A stretch of DNA of 21,303 bases from Chrysochromulina tobinii (taxonomy: Eukaryota > Haptophyta > Prymnesiales > Chrysochromulinaceae). Positions 14,601-21,303 of this stretch are shown here, piece after piece (position 1 is the stretch's first letter; each line of letters begins with the position of its first letter). Location of the stretch: assembly GCA_001275005.1 (NCBI GenBank), contig JWZX01002121.1, positions 1 to 21,303 of the forward strand, written 5' to 3'. The notes under the pieces are model-generated. The model was not told the DNA's origin and did not search any database. It was given only the letters and a program-made list of their open reading frames with translations. The position numbers were made by a program, and so were the translations under genes.

Positions 14601-17340
14601 CGTCAAGAAGGAGAAGGAGCGCCTCGTCAATAAGGCGATGCAGTACTGCTGGGCGACGGGCGGCAAGTTCGAGGACTCGGGCCCTGGTGGCTTCCCGAGT
14701 GCGCCTGGGCGTGCCGAGGGCCGCGTGCAGCCGGCCGTGTACAAGCACGGCGAGCCGAGTGCGGACTTGCCCGTTGTCACGCAATGGTTGCGCCCTGAGG
14801 AGTTTTGCAACATGGCGCGCCCCGGCGAGCCGCCGCCCACTCGATACATGCAGCCGATGCTCTTCAAGTCGATGTACGAGATCGAGAGCATCATCCAGGC
14901 GGCCGGCTTCGATAACCGCTGGTTCATCTCGGCGCTCAACATCGTCGCCTCCAACCGCGGGCAGCTCGAACGAATCTTCTTTGGCGAGATCGATCCGACT
15001 TGGGTCGAGTATGGCTTTTTCGTGTGCAAGTTCTACAAAGACGACCCGATGTCGGACGACGATTGGCAAGTGGTCCTCATCGACGACCGCATCCCGTGCG
15101 ACGCCACCGGCACGCCGGCCTTCTGCCGCAACCCCGACCCGACCGTGTACTGGTCGATGATCGTCGAGAAGGCCTACGCTAAGTTCGCGGGCTGCTATGA
15201 GGCGATGCAAGGCGGCACGGTGGTGCAGGGCCTTGAGGACCTCACCGGCGGCATCGGCTACAAGTTTGCCCTCACAAAGGGCGAGAAGGAATGGATCCCT
15301 CCCAAGGGCGAGATGCCTGAGCGCCTCTGGGACGAAATGATGGAGAAGATGAAGACGGAGCATGTCATCGGCGTCACGTGCAACACCAAGGGCCAGCCGC
15401 GCCCGCAAACCACCAAAAAGGGCATCGAGCTCAACCGCGCATACGCGGTGGTCACCGGCGGCGACTTTGAGGACATCAAACTGATGCGGTTGCGCATCCC
15501 TCTCAACGAGGACGGCAGCTGCAAGGAGTGGAACGGCAAATGGTCGGACAACTCAGGCGCATGGACGTCGCGCATGATGCAGATGCTCCACTACTCCCGC
15601 GACGCCAACGACGGCACCTTCTGGATGGAGTACGCTGACCTGTGCAAGCACTTCAACAAGGTGTACATGTGCCGCATGCTCGATGACCTGTGGACGCGCT
15701 TTGCCGTCAAGTCGCGCTGGATGGACGAGACGGCGGGCGGCTGCACCAACTTCATCTCGTGGCGCAACAACAACCAGTGGCTGCTCACCATCTCGCGCCC
15801 GAACACGAAGCTCATCATCAAGCTCGCGCAGCCCGACGCGCGCAAGTCGATGGGCAACGGGCGCCACTACTCGAACGCAATCGGCTTCTACATCCTCAAG
15901 GGCAACACACCCAACGCGGCGGGCGACCACAAGCGGCGCAAGCTGATCGCCAAGGACGGCGACGAGGAGGACGGCGGCGACTTTGTCTTCTGCAAGGAGC
16001 CGCGCTTCTCGCGGCAGGTGGTGTGCGAATACACGTTCGAGACTGCGAGCGACACGCCGTACGTGCTCGTCCCCTACATGTTCGAGCCCGGTCGCGAGGC
16101 TATGTTCAAGCTCACGATCCTGTCGGACGACCGCGACGACGACGGAGAAGCCGACTTTGGCTTCGCAGACGTCAAACCGGCCGACGACTGGAAGCGCTCG
16201 TCGCTCGTCGACAGCTGGTCGAATGGGGGCGAGGGCAACCAACTCGGCGTGAAGCGGACGGCAGGCGGCCCTATCTCGGGCGGCGCCAACGGCCCCGACG
16301 GCAAGCCGTACTGGACGGACAACATCCAGTACCAACTGACTGTACACCAGCGCACACGCGTCTTCGTCTTCCTGGAGATGCTCAACGTGAAGACAGACAT
16401 GCGCGACGTCGAGGGGCTGCAGACGGAGCCCGCGTACCCAACGGTTGGCTTCTCCGTGTACGGCGGGCGTGGCAACCACATAAAACTCGACGCGTCGCGC
16501 CCACTCGAGCTGCTGCACGTAGCGCCGCACAAGCGTGGCGACGGTGTCTACCTCGAGCTTGGCCCTCTCGATCCGAGCGAGGACAAGTACGTGATCATAC
16601 CGTACACCTCGCAGCCGGGGGTCGAGCACAAGTACACGCTCACAGTGTACAGCGACTACGAGCATGTCCTCGAGCGCATCAACCCGCGGCTCGATTGCCC
16701 CACGTGCAGCAACCCATCGGGCATGAACTTGGTGCTCGACTCGCTCGACTGGATCACCAACCAGCTCAAGCGCGTGCTCGACAAGGAGAAGCGTCTGCAG
16801 GTGGGCGATGATGGCACGTACTCGGGCTACGTGGCGCCCGCACCACCCAAACCCAAGCCCTACTTCCCGCCGCAGCCGCCGCTGCCGCATATGGAGGGGG
16901 CTAACTTGATGGCGGCACCGCTAGGCGCCGCCCGAGCGCGTGGTCGCCAGCCGATGCGCGCCATGGACAATGTGCCTTCCGAACGTCCGACGTCGCTCGA
17001 GCGCAAGTTCAAGGCGGCCGACATGGACAGAGACGGCCTGGTCGACCTGAGAGACGCGACCGACTTTGTGCGGTACCACCAGAAGGCAGACGTGGACGGT
17101 GACGGCCTCATCACGGAGGATGAGGCTGTTCGGTACATTAAGCCGCTCGAGGAGCGGCTCGCGCAGACCCGCGCTGCCTTCGAGCAGGGGCTTGCGCAGA
17201 TTGGCAACGACGTGGCGGCGCAGGAGGCGCAGATTGAGTCGTGCAAGCAGAGGCTGCGTGCTCTCGGCATCGATCCCGACAATCTCGACGAGGGGGAGTT
17301 GGGCGACGTTGCCAAGAGCCGAAGCTGCGCAGTCATGTAA
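11625..17340 (+). CDS. Giant calpain-like protein with two degenerate protease cores, EF-hands and a CaaX box
   Basis: After removing one small intron (within 12333-12416) the product is about 1,885-1,890 residues. Order: calpain domain III-like module (about 15-115, VRGQWAPGLAGGCP); protease-like core 1 (about 220-550); two domain-III modules (about 555-700, 711-876); protease-like core 2 (about 1005-1338); two more domain-III modules (about 1341-1661); proline-rich linker; two EF-hands; short coiled coil; C-terminal CAVM. Calpain features are clear in both cores (VVVDDQIPC and VLIDDRIPC, EKA.AK..GCYE, LEDLTGG, EW.G.W...S..W, F...FNKVYVCR). Catalysis looks lost. In core 1 the GDCW block is RDLQ (Leu codon 12499) and the His block is absent, although Asn is kept (13132). 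In core 2 Cys, His and Asn are replaced by Arg (14917), Arg (15436) and Ile (15496). The start is ATG 11625; a TTG just upstream is ignored. Confidence 0.88.
12348..12390 (+). other. Inferred small intron in the calpain-like gene (exact ends uncertain)
   Basis: The reading frame changes between the first calpain III module and core 1, so an intron (or an indel in the sequence) must lie in 12333-12416. Three GT-AG choices restore the frame: 12348-12390 (43 bp, aag/gtgctg to atcaag), 12353-12416 (64 bp, gtattc to cttgcaag, better pyrimidine tract) and 12333-12390 (58 bp). The resulting proteins differ by only a few residues in a non-conserved linker. Confidence 0.5.
17020..17124 (+). other. Pair of canonical EF-hand calcium loops in the calpain-like protein
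   Basis: The loops read DMDRDGLVDLRD (17020-17055) and DVDGDGLITEDE (17089-17124). Both have Asp at positions 1, 3 and 5, Gly at 6 and an acidic residue at 12. They are single EF-hand loops spaced as a pair, not the five-EF penta-EF domain of classical animal calpains. Confidence 0.9.
17326..17340 (+). other. C-terminal CaaX prenylation box (CAVM-stop)
   Basis: The protein ends KSRSCAVM. Cys, two small aliphatic residues and terminal Met fit the CaaX rule, with Met at X usually favouring farnesylation. Basic residues just before the Cys would support membrane attachment. Confidence 0.7.
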
Positions 17341-17633
17341 GGCGGGCGAGCCCGTGTTTCCATTGGGAGCTTGTGTGTATGCACTGGCATCGGCAACAAG
17401 ACCACACATCATCATTGCTGTGTGCTGTGTGCTGTGCTGGGCGCATCTCCTCGACAAGCGCACAGAGCATACGATGGCGGCCGTGGGCACACGAAAACGG
17501 TGTTCTTGGTGCTTCTCCGATAATGATCGGGGATCACGGTTCACGCGACGGACGAGCGAATCAAATCCGAAACCGCCGGGGAAGAATCGCTCAAATTCAT
17601 GTGCGTGAGCGTGTGTGAAATCTCAATACAGTT
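17341..17633. other. Spacer between the calpain-like gene and the mobile element
   Basis: No gene is seen in these 293 bp. There is a perfect triple of TGCTGTG (17416-17436). The stretch becomes AT-richer towards the element boundary and presumably holds the 3' UTR of the calpain-like gene. Confidence 0.4.
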
Positions 17634-18006
17634 GTAAACCTGGTCGCGCGTTGAAACTGTGAATTGCAGATCATCAACGCTACACAAGCAGCCTGGTGAG
17701 CGCGAAACCCCAGGATCGTCGATCCAGCCCAGACCCCGAAAAACCACGGTAGATGGGCGCCTACGGCTGTTGGAGCAGAGACGCTCGAAGCCGAGTAAGA
17801 GCCCGCGACGGCGGCGAGTTAGCCACGAAGCGGAGCGCCGCCCCCACGTATGCGTGGGGTTCGTTAATCTGCGGCACAACAGCCAGCGCCTCAGGCTGCA
17901 CCGGCGCACGGGGAAGCGGATCGTTGCTTCCCCCAGCGCCTCCGGCATGCCTGTTAGGCATAGCCACATTCATGCCCGGCGACCAAACGTCGACGACTTC
18001 GTGAAG
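17634..18006 (+). repeat. Left terminal inverted repeat
   Basis: The 373 bp pair with 19471-19851 in reverse. The outer 217 bp (to 17850) match the right copy except for one base in an A run (5 A at 17739-17743, 4 in the right copy). The inner 156 bp carry all seven substitutions and a 9-bp deletion relative to the right copy. Short palindromes lie inside: ggatcgtcgatcc (17713-17725), ccccacg..cgtgggg (about 17842-17859) and atgcctgttaggcat (17947-17961). It contains the probable recombinase start codon. Confidence 0.95.
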
Positions 18007-19725
18007 GGATGCGTCTGCGTGTGCCAGTGTCAGTGCGAGCCAGATGATCGAGCCTTAGATCGCACCCTGCCGCGGCAGCGCCTGGGCGACGCCCTCGAGC
18101 AGCTGCAGGTCGAGGTGGCGCTGGCGGCTACGGCCTCGCGCCCTCGTTCCAAACGCGGTCATCACGGGTCCAGGGCGAATCGGCGCGCGCTCATGCTCAT
18201 GTCCATGCTAGGTGTCGCTGGTGCGGCGCCTCGCGACGGCTACTCGGCCCAGGTGTCGACGGTGCAATACCCCCGCGCCTCCCTCTACGAGGGCTTGCCA
18301 GTCGACCTCTTCGAAACGGTGGACGAGCTCATGCACAACCGGCTCGCGCCGGGGTCGATGCTCAAGGTCGACATTGCGTTCGAACGCTACTGGAAGCCGC
18401 TGGCGGCCGCGCATGGTTGGGATGAGATCATTGCCACCGACGACCCGGAGCGGGGCGGCAAGATGGCCACCTTCGTCCTCAGTATGCTCGAAAACACTGC
18501 GCTCGTTGCGGACTCCATCGGTACGTACGTGTGGGCCCTGCGCTGGAAGATGAAGTTGGCCCACCAGGCCGATCCGGTGCTTGGTGTCATGCACTGGCAG
18601 GATCTCATGCGCAGTGTGCGTGTGAAGGCACACGTCCCTCACGAACCACGCCGCGCTGTCCCGCTACGCCTCATCCTCGCAATCATCGCCTCCATCGAAG
18701 TCACGGTCCACTGGGAGGTACAGTTCGCGTTCCTCCTCGTGGTCATGCTCTTCACGTTCTCTCGTTCTGAGTGCCCGTGCCCCAAGGCTTTTACGGGTCC
18801 TAACGGATGGGACCCAAACAAGCACTGGATGGTGCGCGACATAGTTATACGGTCCGTCAACGGCGTCTACGTCCTCGCCGTCCGGTTCAAGTCCATCAAG
18901 CAGGACCGCCGGATCGAGCGGCCAGAAGCTCGTGGTGATCATCGACTCGACGTGCCACAGGGAGAAGCGGCGCGAGGCGGGTCTGACTGGTCCTTTGTCG
19001 GAGACCTACCTGGTCACGCTCTCAGCCCTTTCAAGTGGTATCGGCTCTTGATGAGTTTCTACCCGGGGCCGAGGGCGGAGACGTCCCCCTTCTTCCTTTC
19101 GGTGGATCACACGCGGCCCTTGACGTACGCGGGTGCGATGGCGGACTTCAAGAAGCTGCTGCGCCGAGTCTCGCCCGACGATACCGATTACGGCCTCCAT
19201 GGCCTCCGGGTCGAAGGCTGGAATTTAGGGGCGGCTGTGGACCCGGACTTAGCGGAAGCCCACGGCGGGTGGAAGCCGGGCAATGCCTCTCGCTATTCGC
19301 GCTTCAACCTCTCCTCGGTCTTCAATCTCTCGAAGCAGATGGTCGCCTTACAAGATGGTCCTCCCCTTGCTGGTGCGACGGCGGACTCGGCTATCGACGC
19401 GGAGGTCGACGCGGAGGACCGGCAATTTTATGAGGAAGCCGCGAATGAGGCGATGGGGGCTGACGCGGCACTTCACGAAGTCGTCGACGTTTGGTCGCCG
19501 GGCATGAATGTGGCTATGCCTAACAGGCACGATGCCCATGCCGGAGGCGCCGGGGGAAGCAACGATCCGCTTCCCCGCGCGCAGGTGCAGCCTGAGGCGC
19601 TGGCTGTTGTGCCGCAGGTTGCCGAACCCCACGCGTACGTGGGGGCGGCGCTCCGCTTCGTGGCTAACTCGCCGCCGTCGCGGGCTCTTACTCGGCTTCG
19701 AGCGTCTCTGCTCCAACAGCCGTAG
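17947..19725 (+). CDS. Tyrosine recombinase of the element
   Basis: Probable DNA strand-exchange enzyme that moves the element. From the first in-frame ATG (17947, inside the left repeat) it has 592 residues. The frame is open back to 17659 without an ATG, and a start at 18193 (MLMSMLG) is also possible. A helical core-binding region (about residues 110-235) precedes the catalytic domain. The active-site set is visible (numbers from ATG 17947): Arg273 in FTFSRSECP, a likely Lys318 in FKSIKQDRR, His418 and Arg421 in YGLHGLRVEGWN, His439 in AEAHGGWK, and nucleophile Tyr450 in ASRYSRF. All are intact, so the enzyme may be active. The region between Lys and His has a Gly/Arg-rich insert (about 329-347). 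The last roughly 80 residues lie in the right repeat and look like low-complexity passenger coding. Confidence 0.9.
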   Translation: MPVRHSHIHARRPNVDDFVKGCVCVCQCQCEPDDRALDRTLPRQRLGDALEQLQVEVALAATASRPRSKRGHHGSRANRRALMLMSMLGVAGAAPRDGYSAQVSTVQYPRASLYEGLPVDLFETVDELMHNRLAPGSMLKVDIAFERYWKPLAAAHGWDEIIATDDPERGGKMATFVLSMLENTALVADSIGTYVWALRWKMKLAHQADPVLGVMHWQDLMRSVRVKAHVPHEPRRAVPLRLILAIIASIEVTVHWEVQFAFLLVVMLFTFSRSECPCPKAFTGPNGWDPNKHWMVRDIVIRSVNGVYVLAVRFKSIKQDRRIERPEARGDHRLDVPQGEAARGGSDWSFVGDLPGHALSPFKWYRLLMSFYPGPRAETSPFFLSVDHTRPLTYAGAMADFKKLLRRVSPDDTDYGLHGLRVEGWNLGAAVDPDLAEAHGGWKPGNASRYSRFNLSSVFNLSKQMVALQDGPPLAGATADSAIDAEVDAEDRQFYEEAANEAMGADAALHEVVDVWSPGMNVAMPNRHDAHAGGAGGSNDPLPRAQVQPEALAVVPQVAEPHAYVGAALRFVANSPPSRALTRLRASLLQQP

Positions 19726-19851
19726 GCGCCCATCTACCGTGGTTTTCGGGGTCTGGGCTGGATCGACGATCCTGGGGTTTCGCGCTCACCAGGCTGCTTG
19801 TGTAGCGTTGATGATCTGCAATTCACAGTTTCAACGCGCGACCAGGTTTAC
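19471..19851 (-). repeat. Right terminal inverted repeat
   Basis: The 381-bp reverse copy of the left repeat. Compared with it there are a 9-bp (three-codon) insertion, one base fewer in the A run and seven substitutions. It encodes the last 80-odd residues of the recombinase on the plus strand, with the stop codon at 19723-19725. Confidence 0.95.
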
Positions 19852-19945
19852 TTTAGCCTACAGACACGCATTCACAATACCGATCATTCACATTCACACG
19901 ACGTACATTCCTGTTTCCGCGGGGTCCGCGGTGTTTTAGGGAACA
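19852..19945 (+). promoter_or_regulatory. Short upstream region of the LRR-like gene
   Basis: Only 94 bp separate the element from the next ATG. The segment is AT-richer and rich in cattcaca-type strings (cattcacaat, cattcacattcacac). The element therefore sits directly in or next to the promoter of the gene at 19946. Confidence 0.4.
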
Positions 19946-20803
19946 ATGCGGCGACGCGACGAGAGCGATGACACGGACGACCCCCCGCCGGCCAAGGCGG
20001 CAAAGGCGCGCGCGAACGCGTTTGCATCCTCCTCGTCTAAGGAACCATCACTGCTCGATCCACAGCTAGCCGCCGCATTGCGCACGGGAACCGAGGCTTT
20101 TGTCGCCCCACCGGACGACAGCGATGAGCCCCTGCAAGAGGCGCAGGTGCGCGAGGCTCTCTCTCTAGCCCAAAGCAACGCTGAACTGCGCGTGTTCGGA
20201 ATGGATGGGACGGGCTGCTCGCTCGATGCTTCGGCGGCGCGCGCTCTCGGAGAGCTCGCTGTCGTCGCTCTCAAGTGTGTGGGTCTCTCCTTTGCAGACG
20301 AAGCCGCGGTCAGTGCTTTCGCAGCGGCGGTCGGATCGAATAGTCGCCTCGAATCGCTTGCGGCCTATGAGACGGATGCAGATGGGAGCTGGCAGTCGTT
20401 TGATCCCGCGGCCAGCAACTTTGCGGCGAAAGTTCAGCGCTGCAGATCGGAGCATAAACTCGCACCGCTGGCCATTGAGAAGGTCGAGGTGGCGGAGGAG
20501 GCCTATAACGAGGATGACCACGCCGAGGAGGATGGTGATGAGGAGGAGGAGGACGACGACGAGGAGGAGGATTTCGTGGAGTGTGACGGACGCAAAGGGC
20601 GCGGCCTGGACGCTGCGAAGTGCGGGCGACGGTTGATGCGTGATGACCTCGTTTTCACGAGCGCGTTCGGGCAGGACTATTGCGCCGAATGCCATGCTCG
20701 TCTTGGGCGCAAGGATCTTGTTCAGGCAACAGCGGCGGAACGCATCGACGATGATCGGCGCTCAGCGCTCTGGGGCGGAAGGGGCGGAGGACGAGGGCGA
20801 TGA
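19946..20803 (+). CDS. Acidic LRR-like protein with a four-cysteine C-terminal module
   Basis: Not assigned to a named family. The 285-residue product starts at ATG 19946 with a basic/acidic nuclear-type N-terminus. Residues about 65-145 (AELRVFGMDGTG, ARALGELAVVALKCVGL, AVSAFAAAVGSNSRLESL) have the spacing of ribonuclease-inhibitor-type leucine-rich repeats. A dense acidic run (about 188-209) follows. Then comes a module with four cysteines, C213-x12-C226-x19-C246-x2-C249 (CDGRKGRG, KCGRRLMRDDLVFTS, DYCAECHARLG), which could bind zinc in a treble-clef-like fold. It ends in an RGG-like tail (GGRGGGRGR). Function is unknown; chromatin or RNA binding would fit the composition. A decayed copy of the cysteine module lies just downstream. 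Confidence 0.65.
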   Translation: MRRRDESDDTDDPPPAKAAKARANAFASSSSKEPSLLDPQLAAALRTGTEAFVAPPDDSDEPLQEAQVREALSLAQSNAELRVFGMDGTGCSLDASAARALGELAVVALKCVGLSFADEAAVSAFAAAVGSNSRLESLAAYETDADGSWQSFDPAASNFAAKVQRCRSEHKLAPLAIEKVEVAEEAYNEDDHAEEDGDEEEEDDDEEEDFVECDGRKGRGLDAAKCGRRLMRDDLVFTSAFGQDYCAECHARLGRKDLVQATAAERIDDDRRSALWGGRGGGRGR

Positions 20804-20809
20804 AGTCAG

Positions 20810-20986
20810 AAGTGCGGTCAACGGTTGATGGGTGATGACCTCGTTTACACGAGCATCGAGAGCATCGGCGGGACGAGCGCGGGGGCTGCGAGCTCGTTTA
20901 AGCTCATTTTCCGCGGTGCGGGGCCCCGTGGGACTACTATACGCGCCTAACGTACGAGGCACGGCTTGGGCGACAGGATTCTTGTC
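20810..20986 (+). pseudogene. Decayed tandem copy of the four-cysteine module
   Basis: Bases 20810-20854 match 20618-20662 at 41 of 45 positions, offset by 192 bp (64 codons). A second block (about 20931-20986, including cttgggcg and aggat.cttgt) resembles 20674-20721. Translated, the first part reads KCGQRLMGDDLVYTS and the second DYYTRLTYEARLGR, so the paired cysteines of the original (DYCAECHARLGR) are lost. Extra sequence with a stop lies between the two parts. It could alternatively be a diverged alternative exon. Confidence 0.6.
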
Positions 20987-21303
20987 GTGGCGGCGAGGAA
21001 ACGTCACACTGACACAGTCGAGAGCTCGAGACCCTCCGCGACTTTTTCACATATTATCTTTATCGTCGACACGATCGATCGAGATCGATATGAAATCATC
21101 CCGCGTGGTCGTCACCGCGCGCGGTGCGTTTCACGCCCAATGTCGTGTTCACGCGACGCCACGCCCGGCCGCGGCGGGGGTCGGGGTGTCGCGTACGCAC
21201 ACTGTCGGATTCTGCTGCTGTTTTGTCGCCAAGCCACTTTTTTTCCATGCTCTCGCGTGTCGGCCTTTTGCGCTGCTTGTCGCCCCATTTTTCACGTCAG
21301 CCG
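20987..21303. other. Right-edge stretch without a supported gene
   Basis: No coding signal is seen in these 317 bp. An AT-rich patch with the palindromic series acgatcgatcgagatcgat (about 21070-21088) is followed by a GC-rich stretch and a pyrimidine-rich segment with a T run (21238-21244). It may be the spacer or promoter of a gene beyond the window. Confidence 0.3.

Larger units (their letters stand above)
17634..19851. mobile_element. Tyrosine-recombinase element with long terminal inverted repeats
   Basis: A 2,218-bp unit is bounded by inverted repeats of 373 bp (left) and 381 bp (right) that are about 98% identical and begin gtaaacctggtcgcgcg. The only gene is a tyrosine recombinase that occupies nearly all of the interior and runs into both repeats. 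No reverse transcriptase, RNase H, DDE transposase or helicase is present. Cryptons and Starship captains carry tyrosine recombinases without long inverted repeats. DIRS-group elements have inverted repeats but also a reverse transcriptase. This is therefore either a DIRS-derived remnant or a distinct type. No target-site duplication is obvious: the flanks are acagtt on the left and tttagcc on the right. Confidence 0.85.

Noticed and set aside
14164-16890. Long open frames on the minus strand opposite the calpain-like gene (414 and 445 codons)
   Set aside because: They mirror a strongly biased GC-rich coding strand, have His/Leu/Arg-rich composition typical of antisense frames and show no domain.
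17622-17633. Possible target-site duplication at the element ends (tacag in both flanks)
   Set aside because: The matches are not adjacent to both ends and are too short; tyrosine recombinases usually make no duplication.
17659-17946. N-terminal extension of the recombinase back to 17659
   Set aside because: It begins at a GTG, lies wholly within the inverted repeat and shows no domain; the first ATG is at 17947.

Overview
The window looks like nuclear DNA of a GC-rich eukaryotic microalga. A haptophyte (Emiliania/Chrysochromulina type) is my best guess, but it rests on style rather than a marker gene. The supporting signs are very high GC with Ala/Arg/Ser-rich proteins, GT-AG introns that must be removed to restore conserved proteins, a membrane transporter with a plastid-type leader, and families found only or mainly in eukaryotes (MLF, SURF6/Rrp14, ZNF593/Bud20, calpain-like). 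There are no bacterial-style operons and no rRNA or tRNA that I can see.

Layout. 1-3076 holds a minus-strand coiled-coil, proline-rich protein (1289-2986). It is followed in another frame by a reading frame with one membrane segment (379-1314), possibly the end of the same gene. 3655-5121 (minus) is an AAAP/SLC38-type amino-acid transporter, divergent from a small polytopic membrane protein (5341-6027). 6580-7509 is a myeloid leukemia factor (MLF) family protein. 8245-9527 (minus) is SURF6/Rrp14 with an inferred 92-bp intron, divergent from an unrecognised acidic protein (9661-10812). 11010-11429 (minus) is ZNF593/Bud20, divergent from a giant two-core calpain-like protein (11625-17340). 17634-19851 is a mobile element: a tyrosine recombinase gene lying between about 375-bp terminal inverted repeats. 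19946-20803 encodes an acidic LRR-like protein with a four-cysteine C-terminal module; a decayed second copy of that module follows it.

How the genes relate. Three gene pairs share short head-to-head promoters (219, 133 and 195 bp between start codons). SURF6/Rrp14 and Bud20 are both 60S ribosome-assembly factors and lie within 1.5 kb of each other on the same strand.

The two most unusual items are the tyrosine-recombinase element with long inverted repeats and no reverse transcriptase, and the calpain-like protein. The latter has two papain-like calpain cores that both lack key catalytic residues, about five calpain domain-III repeats, two intact EF-hands and a C-terminal CaaX prenylation box. 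It looks like a membrane-anchored calcium-responsive scaffold rather than a protease.
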